Program-made: the position numbers and the translations under genes | In this document: piece by piece, positions 1-11,850 of the stretch | How the letters are laid out: every line of letters begins with the position of its first letter | How positions within the stretch are numbered: the stretch's first letter is position 1 | Notes under the pieces: generated by a model | The model's input: the letters and a program-made list of their open reading frames with translations, nothing else | Database searches by the model: none | What the model was told of the DNA's origin: nothing | DNA from: Hippophae tibetana | Lineage: Eukaryota > Streptophyta > Magnoliopsida > Rosales > Elaeagnaceae | Length of the DNA stretch: 64,000 nucleotides | Reading direction: 5' to 3' | Assembly (NCBI GenBank): GCA_037013495.1 | Contig: CM072806.1 | Location: forward strand, 1,178,001-1,242,000

Positions 1-870
1 TTACAAGAATGGAAAGACTACAAGCATATGTCATTAGCCTTGGTTACCTATCGATGGGTATGGCTATATGGTGCGATTCACGTGTTGGTTGGGTAAGGAA
101 GCTATGGGTTCTTATTTAATTAGTTAGTAGGGATGTTGTTTGGAAAGCTAATGATTAGTGTAAAACTAAGTGTATAATATCTTAGCTTTATAATAAAGTA
201 ATAAGAAGAGTATTGTCCTTAGGGATTGATAACTTATTTTTAACAAATATTAAAATTATACTAATATCAATTTTATCTAGAGAATTAACTAAGTTTGTTG
301 TAATTAAAATTTAAAATAAAATTAATTTCAAGAAAATATGCAAAAGAAAATAAATATGTTGTTCAAAGATCAAATTATTGTGAAGAAAAATTCTAGAAAA
401 TCGATTTCAGTTAATCCATCGCCATATTTTACTTATCTAGCTAATTTAATTTAATTTTCTATGTTTGTTAACAATCCTAAAAAATATTCAAAAGACTCTT
501 TTGATAATTAATTAGAAATATTCTTATTTATTAATTTACACAATAGTATGTAATTTAATAAAGTAAAAAAATATTAAGATAAATATTTACTTATGCCAAA
601 ATATTACATATGTATCCTATAATTTACTTTTTTAATAATAAATTATAAGGCCAAAATCATCTAATTAATGATAAATTAATTAAAAGTAATAAATTTAGAA
701 TAAATTAGACAAAAATAAAGATAAATAATTTAAATTAACATAAAAATTAAGCATAATTCAAAATTAAATTACATATTTTTTCTAGAATAAAAAAAATTAA
801 TTTATATTAAAAATTAAATTTAATATAAATAAATTCACTAAGAAAAATTTAACCACAAACAGAATTTACT
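1..870. other. gene-free AT-rich DNA
   Basis: No coding signal, RNA gene or repeat family is recognisable. The sequence is dominated by runs of A and T with stops in all frames. Confidence 0.7.
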
Positions 871-1560
871 TTGGTGTTAATTTGTTGGTGTCATTCGTTG
901 TTTCGGTGTTTCAATCTACTTTTGCTTCTTTCTAATCTTTTTCTTTTTTGTTTTCCAGCGTGCCAGCACTTTTTACCTTCTTCTTCTTTTCTCTTGCTGC
1001 CGCTCTCCCTCTCCTCCTTTCTTTCTTTTCTTCCCTATTTATATATATATTAATTTAAATTTATTTTAAATAAATCTAAATTTAAATTTTAGAATTAATA
1101 TGCTTCTAAAAAAATTATATTCATTATCTTTAAATTTGATAAAATTTAAATAATAATAATAAAATTTAAAATCAATAAAATTAAACTAAAGTTTAAAATT
1201 TAAAATTTAAAAGTGATAAATTATATTAAATTAATCAAGTTACCAATTACTGCTCGCCAATCTGTTGCCGTCGCTCTATTCTCGCACCTCTGTTGTCCCA
1301 GTCACAACTCGTTGCACTCTATACTCTGCTCGCTACTCGTCGATTGCTGCTCTTCAGTCTTTGCTCTGTCGTAGTTGTTTACTGTTCGGTGTTCGCTCCT
1401 GTCACTTTTCATTGTTCTTCATCATCCTACACAGAAGGTTATATTTGTTTGAGTTTTTTTCTTTTTCTGAATTTTGATTTCAGATCTAACATTCAAATGC
1501 TCTGTTTTGTTTGTTATTGATAGTTATTACTTTTGTTTCAAATTGATGTGTGAAGCAAGA
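871..1560 (+). other. C/T-rich then GC-richer island, possible transcribed leader or repeat end
   Basis: After 870 bp of AT-rich DNA the + strand becomes strongly pyrimidine-rich (about 880-1040) and then GC-richer (about 1250-1440), with many CTC, GTC and TCG triplets. Short open frames here encode only low-complexity Leu/Ser/Phe/Cys-rich peptides, and overlapping frames look alike, which argues against a protein. It could be the leader or first exon of a transcript whose body decayed, or the end of a transposon. No function is assigned. Confidence 0.3.
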
Positions 1561-2465
1561 AGCTGTTTATAACATATTGTGTGATTTATTATTTTTTATA
1601 ATAATTTTCAAGAGATATGAGATGAAATTACGAGTCTGAGTGGAAATGTGATGGTATTGTAGAACAAAAATTGGGTAACATTATAAGAAAACTTTGAACG
1701 GTCATAACTTTATGCTGGGAGGTCTATTTTAGAGGAATATTTTTTTGATTCCATGTAATTTTTCGATATCTAGTTACGGCAAACTGTCAAAGGCGATTTG
1801 TCCAAAATTTTCCCCAAAAAATGCTGGTTTTCATGTTTTAATTGAGTTACAAATTTTTTTAAGATACTTTTAAAATATTGAGGTCTATTAATATTGAACA
1901 ATCATGTCCAACATCACCCCACATCTATGTGCACATTTTTACAATTATTTATTGCAAATGTCTAATATTTTTTTCTACAATTATAAAGATGATTTTAGAT
2001 AAAGATACACTTTATGTGATTGAGTAAGTAAATAAGGATGAAAGTGCAACACGACCAACTTAAGAAGAAGATTCTGTTAACTTATTTATGTATATTAACT
2101 CATTATTTGTGTATATTATTATGTTTATTAGTTCATTATTTATGTATATTTTTAACTTTTTAATTTTGATAATGCAGATGTTCTTAATGGTATTGGTAAC
2201 TTAAAACTTGAATGATTATTAAAAAGAGTTATTATTATTATTAATTTTGGAGAGTGAAGTTAATTTATATAATTGATATTTAATTTTTTGGAGTTAATTA
2301 TGTAGTTGATGTTGAAGTTTTTCTTTTTGATTATTTTTGTTGAATTATCTTTTTGATTATTTTTGTTGAATTATCTTTAATCATGTTGTTTACTTTTTAA
2401 TTTGTATGAAAAATATTTTTATTTTAGATTTTTTTATTTTATATAATTTTTTATTTTATATGTTG
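1561..2465. other. gene-free AT-rich DNA
   Basis: No frame, RNA or element boundary is supported. A short direct duplication of a TTTTTGATTATTTTTGTTGAA-like unit occurs at about 2320-2375. Confidence 0.6.
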
Positions 2466-2469
2466 AAAT

Positions 2470-2905
2470 TATATCAGATTTGGATTTATTCGGATTGACA
2501 TTTATAGCGGTTAGGATAAGATTGATATTTTATAATTTGCTTATTTATGTAATTTTTTTAATAGATTTAAATTAAAATTTTGACCCTATCCGATCGGATT
2601 GGAATTTAAAGCGGATTCAGATTGAATAATTTTTGGATTAAATCGGATTCAGATGGACTTAAATTGGAAAATTCGGATTTGTTCGGATTTGCATGTACAA
2701 CGGATCAGATTCAGATTGACATTTACAGCGGATTCAGATTGAATAATTTTTGGATCGGATCGGATTCGAATTCGAATTGACCTGAAATTAGCAGTTTTGG
2801 ATTTTTTCATATTGGCATGTACAGTGGATCGAATTCGGATTGAATAATTTATAATTTGTTTCGGATCGGATCAGATTCAGATTGACTTAAAACTTACGGT
2901 TTTGA
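2470..2905. repeat. degenerate tandem repeat with a GGATTCAGATTG-like core
   Basis: The core GGATTCAGATTG / CGGATCGGATTC recurs many times with variable spacing, mixed with ACATTTACAGCGG and TTGAATAATTTTTGGAT phrases. It is non-coding and ends just before the LINE relic. Similar phrases are scattered in many plant genomes. I see no clean unit length. Confidence 0.6.
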
Positions 2906-3243
2906 AACGATGCTCACCCCTAAGATTAACAAGCAAGCTTCAGCACCTTACAAATAGAGGCATGTCTTCTTTGTTGCCTATTGTCATTGAAAAATTATGG
3001 CATCGATTGCAGGTGTTAAGCAATATAAAACTCTTTTTATGAATGTATTAAGGGTCACAATTCCTTGTAATATAGCTTTGGCTCTAAGGTAGGTTCAAGT
3101 AGAGATGATCTTCCGAACTTGTGTGGATGGTGTTGAAACAATTAGTCATGTGTTTGTGGTTCTATAAAGTGGCTCGAGAGGTCTAGAAACTATTGAAGTT
3201 GGCTAATTTTTATAGAAAGTTTCAGATGGTGTAGTTTTGGAAG

Positions 3244-3470
3244 TGTAATACCCTACCATAACACATGGTGTGATGTTATCTACTTTGGACCTAGAACTCC
3301 ATGGTTTGTGCTTTCATCTAAAAACTTTATACCATTTAAAGTAGAACTCATACTTATGAACCATAATAATTCTATTTTCTCAAACAATGTGGAACTGTAC
3401 ACCTTACCTTGTCTTTGCATTGCTCTATCTTTCCCAAGATTAAGAAATTGATAATTGATTAATTGTCACA
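3244..3470 (-). repeat. 3' LTR (minus orientation) of the TRIM-like element
   Basis: Direct-repeat partner of 3539-3768, aligned over nearly its full length by shared phrases. Confidence 0.5.
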
Positions 3471-3538
3471 ATCATTCCCAAAAAAGGCTCAAGGCACTGG
3501 TTAACCATATTTCTAATTGGGTGTGCTCTGATAACATC

Positions 3539-3768
3539 TCTAATACCGCACTCCAACACATAATATGATATTGTCAATTTTAAACCTATGTCATCGTGGT
3601 TTTATTCTTAGTTTATCACGTAAATGACCTTATATTAAATTAGAATATAATTTATATTTATGAACCATTATAATTCTTTTTCTTTTCAAAGTAATACAAG
3701 ATTGTGTAATTTATTATGTTTTTTCTTTATGGTATCTTTCCCAAGCTCAAGTGATTGTTGATTGTCAC
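3539..3768 (-). repeat. 5' LTR (minus orientation) of the TRIM-like element
   Basis: Direct-repeat partner of 3244-3470; the PBS-like site is adjacent on its left side. Confidence 0.5.
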
Positions 3769-4279
3769 TTAAAAGCTATGTAGAATTTCAACCGATGGTA
3801 AATGGAGTTAGTGGCTTATATTTCTTACTAGTTGTAAATGTCTCATTGTGCTACTATCTTTGACTAGTGTCGAGGGGCAGTTGCACAAACACTTGGGTGG
3901 GCTATGCAGCAAATGGAATTATTTCTGGAAAATTGTGTGCAAACTAGAAAGTTAGTGCTATGTTCCTCACCAAAAATAGTTGCCACCACCTACATACTGT
4001 ATAAAGATCAATGTGGATGCTACGACAACAGGAATGACTGGATTTGTTGGGTTTGGTGCACAATGCAGAACCATTTGGGTGAAGTTATAGTAGATATCCC
4101 AACTAGAATATTGTCCTTAATGTCACCACATGCGGTTGAGGTATGGGCATCTTCGTTTTAGCTTGGGCTTTGTCTTTGGAAGAGTTATTTTGGAATTTGA
4201 TTCCTTTCAAGCGAATCAAATGGTCAATCAAAAAACACTAGTAGCAACTAGCAAGTCTCATATTGCGAAGGGTACAATA

Positions 4280-7200
4280 GTTTAATTACTTCTATTAATT
4301 ATGTTACTTGTCGTTACTGTCCGTCATTTAATTAAGTACGATCTTAATTGTCAAGGTTATATATCACTTGAATTAAAACTGAGTCGGTATCCTGAATTAG
4401 TAAAAATAAACACAACAATTAGATATCTATTAGCAAAACAACATCATTAATATATGATACAGATCGGGAGGAGGTAGGAGAGAGAAATAAGATCGGGGAG
4501 AGAAATGAAGAGAAATAAAAAGAGGTATTGATATTTGATTAATAATTTAAATTTGAAAAATAATTATAAACCCCAAGTCTTATTTATTAGACAAAAATGA
4601 CTTATGTGATAAATGTTAAATAACTTATCTAATAATTTAATTATAAACATAAAAATTTAAAATATAATTAAACATATCTTAAATTTATTTTCTATTCATA
4701 ATTTTTTATTAATATTATAAAAGTCTTGTTTTTTAAGATTCTTCCAAAATTTAAAATAAAAGATAATAGATAGATATATTACTATTTTAAGAATAAGAAC
4801 TACAAAATTATTTTTAAAATTATAAAAAAATAATACATTTAAAATTTATAATAAAAAAATTCTAATAATATTGAATGAGATCTAATAATATGATGTTAAA
4901 TATTAAACAATTTTAAATGATTATAGTTTAATTTAAATATTTTTCAATTAAACAGTGTTTAAAATAAAATAATGTGGTAATTTTTTTTAATAAAAAAAAT
5001 ATATAAATTAAACATAAGTGTTGTTAATTCTACCCTCTAAATATATAAATGACTATATTCAATATGATTTCACTTTTAATCTTTTTAATAAAAAATATTT
5101 ATTTATTTTCGCATAACATAAAAAATATATGTTTATGTACGTCGTAAGAAAAATAAATATTTAAAAAATAAATAAAAATAAAAATTCATGTATAAAAAAA
5201 GTTATGACATATAATTAAACATATTTTTATAATTAGAGATTTTATAATATTATTTTTATTATTAATTTTAAATATAATTTAGTATAGCTTTTTATTAAAT
5301 ACTAACATACTCAATAAAATCTTTATTGAAATGGAAAGTGTTTGAACATGTTAAATTTTGGGTGATTAAGTGTAATCATTATTTTAAAAATATGTTAAAT
5401 TTTATAATATTAATTTGTCTTTAAACAATAGTTACTTTTATACAGATTAGCACGAGAACAACTTATTTTATTGATACTAGATCATAATAGATGTGCTATT
5501 TCACTAATAAAATACGATTTCTTCTTTTAATAAGATTAGTGGGAGTAATGATTTCTCTAAGTCTGAAGTGAGATTATATAACCGACTCATTTTTCTTTTC
5601 TTAATAACCGACTTAAACTTAGCCAAAATGCTAAGGACACTTTCTACGAACTTGTTCAGGTTTAATTCTATTTCTTATTATGATGTGTTATTTTTTAAAA
5701 TTATAATTTTTAAAATAAGAAATATATTTTAAAAAAATTCATTGGTACATGTCAGTTTGGAGATTGTATGAAAGAGAATGAGTATATAGTTATATATATT
5801 AAATTATTGTATTTATTAAATCACAAATTAATTATTACTGTTGATTAATTAAATTTTAACATCTGGATTAGTATACTTATACATAAAGTGATATACTAAT
5901 TATTAATTAAATATAAAAATTAAAAATATGTGATTATAAAATAATTATAAGATTAAGGATTAATTATAAGTAAATTATTCTATATTAACAGCTTGAATAA
6001 AGAGCAATTTTTCAATAATTATATATGAGTTGTTTGTCTTTGATTAATTTAGTCAAGGTTTTAATAAAATATAATTTTTTAAAATATATAAAATACTCGC
6101 AGTATAAATTTTAATTATAAGTACATGTTTATTAAGAAAATAAAAATTAACATGGGCTAAACAAAGTTTAATTATGGCAACACGTTTATGTCTAACGCTT
6201 TCTGTTTACGGCAGAGGAAAGGAGGGAAATAAAAATTAAATAAATGAAAAAACTGTGTCCTCACGTTCAAAATATTTGCAAGAAGGGGTTAAATGGGTAA
6301 TATAGAAAGGATGTGTAAATGTAACGTAAATAATAAAAGAAAAGTTAAATTACTTATTTGGAATGAGAAAGCAACCAATAATTGGCCCAATAAATTATAT
6401 ATTAAAAAAATATTTATTATAAATTATGATATTATTATAATTGATATGGTTAATATAAATTAAAAAATAAATTTTATTAAATTATTTATTAAAAATATTC
6501 AAAAATAAATCTCTTAAATTCAATCCAAATAACTCGAAATAACAGTTTTTTTAATGATTGAATTAATTTAGATTTAAAATTTATAAAATAAAATCATAGC
6601 TAAACAAATCTGTCACGTTTCTTTCACATCTGCCTATTATAATTATCACAAATTTAGAAAAAAAAATCTCTTCGGTTTTTTATTTGTTTAAAATATTAAA
6701 TATTTACAAAAAATAATGTGTATCAAGTGGTAAATATGATTCGGTCAAGCCATGCCATTGCATAAATAAATCATACCGGATAAATTCATTAATAAATATG
6801 TTTGTATAGGAGTGAATAAATAATTTTATTAAATTAAAATTTTAATATGATTAACTAAAATTAAAATTTGATTAAATTAATTAATAAAACGTAAAAAATA
6901 TATTTGAATTAGTTATAATAGCAAATAAAATAAATAAGTTTTCGATTCAAAATTTTTAATATTTGAATTCATATCTTTATTTTAATTATCTCAAATGTTT
7001 TAATTGAAAATGTAAAAACATACTAGTGAACTTACAACTCATTAAGAATATACTCTAAAATATTATTATAACATATAAGTATTTATAATGTATTATATTT
7101 GTATTAAATTTAATGAATTGAAATAATCATCATTATCAATACGCAAATGTGAGAAGATTTTATTTATAAAAATTAGATATAATTGTACTTCTTTGCTTTC

Positions 7201-10200
7201 AAAAATGGGAAAATGTACATTATATGTGCTTATACAATATAAATTATATTATGCAAATATAAATTTAAATGCATTATATGTAATCTTATATATATTGACC
7301 ATATAAGCCCTTATTTATGGGTAGTTCACTTTAAGACATAATTGGGAGTCTAATTCCGAAAATTTGTGTTAGCGGTGAGAATTTTTTTAAAAACAACTAA
7401 CCAACCCGAGTCCAATATCAAAACGAACCTATATTTATTTAGGTTGATTTGTTAGGTTTAAAAAATATCAAAATTGACATTGTCATTTCAATTATTGGTT
7501 TAGAACATTTAAAAATTGAATAAATAGAATTAAACTTATAACATTAATATATATTAATTTTTTAAAATATAATTTTAATTATTACTTTATATATTATAAT
7601 TATAATTTTTAATTTATTTAAAATTTTAAAATTTAAACGTAATAAGTAAATAATGTCATTGTTGCTTTCAAGTTGATCCAAAATTTAGCCTAAAATCTTC
7701 AAATTAATAATTATTTTCTTAAATTATTATATAGGCTTCATGTTTGTGATTACCAACACAAGATTTTACCTATATAGCTTTTAATGATTAATTTTTAAAA
7801 AATCACATTTTTATAATTGCTTAATACTTACTAAAACCATTTTATATATTCTCAACGATAAGAGATTATGTAAATAAAATATATAATGATAATAATTTTC
7901 AAGTTAAATTATATGATATATTTTTTCTATTTTAATTACATGAGTTTTTTACATCATATTATGTTTATAGGTCCAAAATTGCCAAGAAAATCTCCCTTAA
8001 ATCGACTTTATAAGTTTGCTTGAAAATTGGTTTTTCAGGAATCATAAGTCGTTTAAGGTTTTGGATTTTTTAAACCATCAAGATAATATCGACTTATAAA
8101 ATGGCTTAAAAACCAATAAACAACCTACGCCTATCCTACCATGTACGGTTAACAATCCAAGGTATCATAGATGGAAAAAATTATGATAATACATGTAATA
8201 CAAATGTGTATCATTAGTTTATAAAAAATAATACGATGTAACCAATAGTCCATGTATACTTTCTATGAAAAAATAATATCACGATGCATGTATAAAAGTC
8301 TTATATGGTATGTGAGATATTTTTAATGCTCATTTTATTTTCAAATATTTTTCGTACATAAAAATATTTTTAACCATTACCTTAATTTGATAATATTTAT
8401 AACATTTTTTGTAAAAATCATGGCATTTGATTTTTTTTTATGATATATTATGCATGATAAAAAAACAATGCATAAATTAAAAAAAAAGCTTGAGTAAAAA
8501 ACCTCAACATGAAAACGTGATCCGAACTCTTTGATATTTATCTCCAAAATGAGTTTCAAAATATACCAAAAATTAAAAAAAAATTAGAAAGAGAAAACTT
8601 TAGAGATAAAAGAGAGGGAAAATTTAGAGTGAGAAAATGAGCTATCCATGTGTCATTTTATATAAAAAATTACACCTCCGTGACCACACTTGTCAGTGGC
8701 TCATTGGGCAACTCAACGAGGATTAAACATTGTGTAATTTTTTGTCAACCTTTGTTAATTGTTAATCGTGGCAAGTAATAGAAAAAAGTTTTTTTAGTTT
8801 TTTTCGTTTGATTTTATTTTTCTCACGAAAAATTTATGATATGTCCCTAAACCATAAAATATTATTAAAATTTTATTTAAGTTACTTTATGAAATATTAT
8901 AAATTTTTGAGATTTTATACCGTAAGAAAATAAATATATATATATATATATATTTTATTAAGAGATTACAAGTAAAATTAATTAAATAACTTAATTATTT
9001 ATATAAAAAAAATATTTGTAGATTTTTCAAAGTGAAGAAGAGATTTTGAATTGGATAAACTAGAAAAGTATATCTAACAATGTTCAAATTTAAAAGATTA
9101 TGATACCAAACTAATTATAAGATAGTTTTTTTATAAGTAACATTTGTTTCATTTTTTCGTATATTTATATTATGTTTAATATTTTTTTCATTCATAAATA
9201 AAAAAAATAATATTTCTATAATTTTACTTTATATATATATTTTCAAATTATTATTTTTAATTTTATCATTATTTTGATTATACTAATAAAATAAAATATA
9301 AATGTATTATTTTTAATTGAATTCAAAATTTATTACTATTATCATTCATATTATATTTTTATTATTCAAAACAAATGTTATGTAATGTCATAGATGAAAA
9401 TATTTTAATATTTGTCAATATTTTCATCGAAATGATAGTAAAATGAATGAATATTTTTATAATTCATCAATTTCTTTTTTAATTTCTAAAAGTTTTGATT
9501 AAAATTTTGGAAATATAAACATGCTAAACATTGATTTATAAAATTTATAAAAAAAATTCAAATTAAATACACAATTACGTAACTCATCGTTTCTTATATA
9601 TAAAGTCAATAATACGTAAAATTAGCTTAAGTTTTAGTTTTCTCCGACAATTTTACATTTACTTTAAGAGTAAATATTTAATTATAATTTATTAAACTAT
9701 AATACATTATTTTAATAAAAAAAGTTTAAAAATCATAATGCAAGTTATTAGATCTGTGATAATTAATTATGTTTCACGACTTTTGATACTTACATAATTC
9801 TATTAATTATCCTTTTCATCTTCTCTCTCGTACTATTTTGGATTTATGATCTATATAATTTTTATTTTTAAAATAATTTATACTGTCATTGTTTACTTGT
9901 TTTATTTAATCTCAACATAATTCACATAAATATAATTAAATGAAGAATTCATTGTTTCTCCACCAAAAATAATTTTTAATTATAATACGTTAGAGGTAAA
10001 TGTATGTGAGAATAAATATAATGTTGAAATGAAAAATTCCTTTAATTAGTTTATTAATATTATTTATTAAGTGATAAAAATATCATAATTATTTTTGTTA
10101 TTCTAATAAAAAAATTATATATTTTTTAATTAATTATATTATAGTGTGTGAATAAAATTATCATTATTTTAAAATACTTACGATAATATCATTATTTTTG

Positions 10201-10310
10201 AAACATTTATACAAAATTAAAAAAAAGAAGAAATAATAACTATTTCATCTTTTGTAATTTTCTTCAAAGTAAACATATTTTCACCAATATTAAGGTTAGA
10301 TCGACAAGTT
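4280..10310. other. 6-kb gene-free AT-rich stretch
   Basis: No exon, RNA or complete element is recognised. It holds homopolymer-rich AT DNA, a (TA)n run at about 8935-8953 and an imperfect inverted repeat at 8026-8116. A short purine-rich phrase with GGGAGGAGGTAGGAGAGAG lies at about 4465-4490. Confidence 0.6.
8026..8116. repeat. imperfect inverted repeat (hairpin)
   Basis: Left arm 8026-8051 (ATTGGTTTTTCAGG..CATAAGTCG) pairs with right arm 8090-8116 (CGACTTATAAAATGGCTTAA..CCAAT), leaving a loop of about 38 bases. It may be a degraded fold-back element. No flanking duplication is clear. Confidence 0.4.
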
Positions 10311-10327
10311 TCACCGCTACCACCACC

Positions 10328-10338
10328 CCTATATATTT
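10328..10338 (+). promoter_or_regulatory. candidate TATA box for the HIPP gene
   Basis: CTATATATTTA lies about 690 bp upstream of the ATG and about 220 bp upstream of the CT-rich leader. Its position would give a long 5' UTR that includes the CT tracts. Other AT-rich strings nearby could serve equally, so this is a weak call. Confidence 0.25.
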
Positions 10339-10551
10339 ATCAATGGTGAACATTGAAGAAGCCGAAACCAAAGCCAATCAAGAAAAGCATATGTTTAAAC
10401 TCAAAACCTCTAAGTTTGAGCCAAGCCGTTAAGGCTTCAAAAGTTCACATGGCTGTAACAAAATTGTGTAGGTTACATTATTCTAAAATATGTATACCAA
10501 AATACTATTAAATAAACAAGTAAAGATCTTGAACTTCTCTACCCTCTGTGT

Positions 10552-10585
10552 GTCTCTCTCTCTCTCTCTCTGCTACTGTCAAATT

Positions 10586-10621
<36 letters not shown>

Positions 10622-10658
10622 CCATCTCTTTATTTCACATTACTCTCTCTCTCTCTCT
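10552..10658 (+). repeat. (CT)n microsatellite cluster in the HIPP 5' leader
   Basis: Three CT runs (10552-10571, 10587-10618, 10643-10658) are interrupted by unique sequence. Long CT tracts are common in plant 5' UTRs and core promoters. A (GTTT)n run follows at about 10769-10792. Confidence 0.8.
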
Positions 10659-11022
10659 TACCCTGAAATAGAGGAAGCAGAGAAGCTCAGAAGAGCTTAA
10701 ATGTCCATACACACCGCCTGTCTCATATTTGTCTTTATTTTCTCTTGAAGAGTGAACCTTTTTTTTTTGTTTATTTGTTTGTTTGTTTGTTTGGGTTCTC
10801 ATCATCTTTCTCTGCTCAGAAAGACAGACCCATTTGTTTTACCTCATTTTAGTTTCTGTTTACTAGTGAAATCCACAAAAGAAGAGAACAGAGAACAGGC
10901 GTTTTGGTGAGGAAGCTCCTGCTATTCATTCATACCTCTGTTTTCAGCTCACTACTGTTCTGTAGATCTATAAGCAAATCCTTTTTTTTTCCTCCCTTCG
11001 TTATTGTATTTAAGTTGGAAAT

Positions 11023-11809
11023 ATGAGTAAAGAAGAGTTTTTGAAGATCCAGGTACAATTTCTCTTACCAACTTGTTCTTTGCTTCCTTTAAACTCAACA
11101 TAGATTTTGTTCTCCTTTTTTCTTTTTTCCAGTTTATGTTATTTTTATTTCTTACTTTGCCTTGTTTTTCCATTATTTTACATGACTACTCTATTTCGTT
11201 TTACATAGCTTAACTTATTTATTTATTTTTAAAATTTTTCTTCAGTGTTGACGAATGATGTTTATGTTAACTCTGATTTTGGTTCCTTGAATTACTTGGC
11301 TCCTACAGAAATGTGTCCTTAAAGTGAATATACATTGTGATGGATGCAAGTCTAAAGTCAAGAAAATCCTGCAGAAAATTGAAGGTATTATATAATCTTT
11401 CTAATTATCCCCATTTTTGGTTTGTCTATTGACATAAAATTTTGATATTTTTATTGTGATTTTAGTTTCAAGTTTTGATCTTTTTGAAAACCCATTTAGA
11501 TTCTGTTGCTTTATGAAATTAAGGGTTGATTTCTTTTGCATATGGGTAGGTGTTTTCACCACTGAAATAGATGCAGAACAAGGGAAGGTGACAGTTTCAG
11601 GAAATGTAGACCCAGCTGTTCTCATCAAGAAGCTAGCGAAATCAGGTAAACATGCAGAGATATGGGGTGCTTCAAAGCCAAACCACAACAACAATAACCA
11701 AAACCAATTTTCCAATCAAGTTAAGAATGACAAAGGCATCGTCGGTGGAAACAATAATGGTCAAAAGGGTGGAAACAATCAGCCCAAAGGTGGTCAACCT
11801 AACCAGCAG

Positions 11810-11850
<41 letters not shown>

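Larger units (their letters stand above)
3244..3768 (-). mobile_element. TRIM-like small LTR element inserted in the LINE relic
   Basis: Two diverged direct copies of about 225 bp (3244-3470 and 3539-3768) share phrases such as AATACC..ACTCC/ACC, CACATRATRTGATRTT, TATGAACCATWATAATTCT and ATCTTTCCCAAG. Between them, next to the right copy, lies GCTCTGATAACA (3525-3536). Read on the minus strand this is TGTTATCAGAGC, one base from the initiator-tRNA-Met primer site TGGTATCAGAGC, placed 2-3 bases inside the presumed 5' LTR. The internal part is only about 55-70 bp beyond the primer site, with no coding capacity, which fits a terminal-repeat retrotransposon in miniature. No target-site duplication could be found, probably because of decay. 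Confidence 0.55.
2930..4270 (+). mobile_element. LINE-1-type retrotransposon 3' relic (zf-RVT and RNase H parts)
   Basis: Two blocks of decayed ORF2 C-terminus lie on the + strand. At about 3085-3170 a frame reads VQVEMIFRTCVDGVETISHV, the Cys/His pattern of the zinc-binding domain (zf-RVT) that follows plant LINE reverse transcriptases. At about 3990-4240 another reads PPPTYCIKINVDATTTGMTG and continues with SPHA.E and LEFDSFQ-like stretches, the signature of the RVT_3 RNase H domain (first catalytic D in NVDA). Frames are broken by stops and shifts, so it is dead. The two blocks are separated by the TRIM-like insertion at 3244-3768. The RT domain itself is not visible upstream, so this is a 5'-truncated copy. 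Confidence 0.65.

Noticed and set aside
871..1053. Small Leu/Phe-rich open frame
   Set aside because: Pyrimidine-rich DNA gives Leu/Phe/Ser frames by chance; no start context or conservation visible.
11456..11549. Upstream start of the long open frame before HIPP exon 3 (Met at 11456)
   Set aside because: This part is intron 2 read through by chance. The real N-terminus ([10 protein letters not shown] and the IHCDGC motif) lies in exons 1 and 2 with good GT/AG sites.
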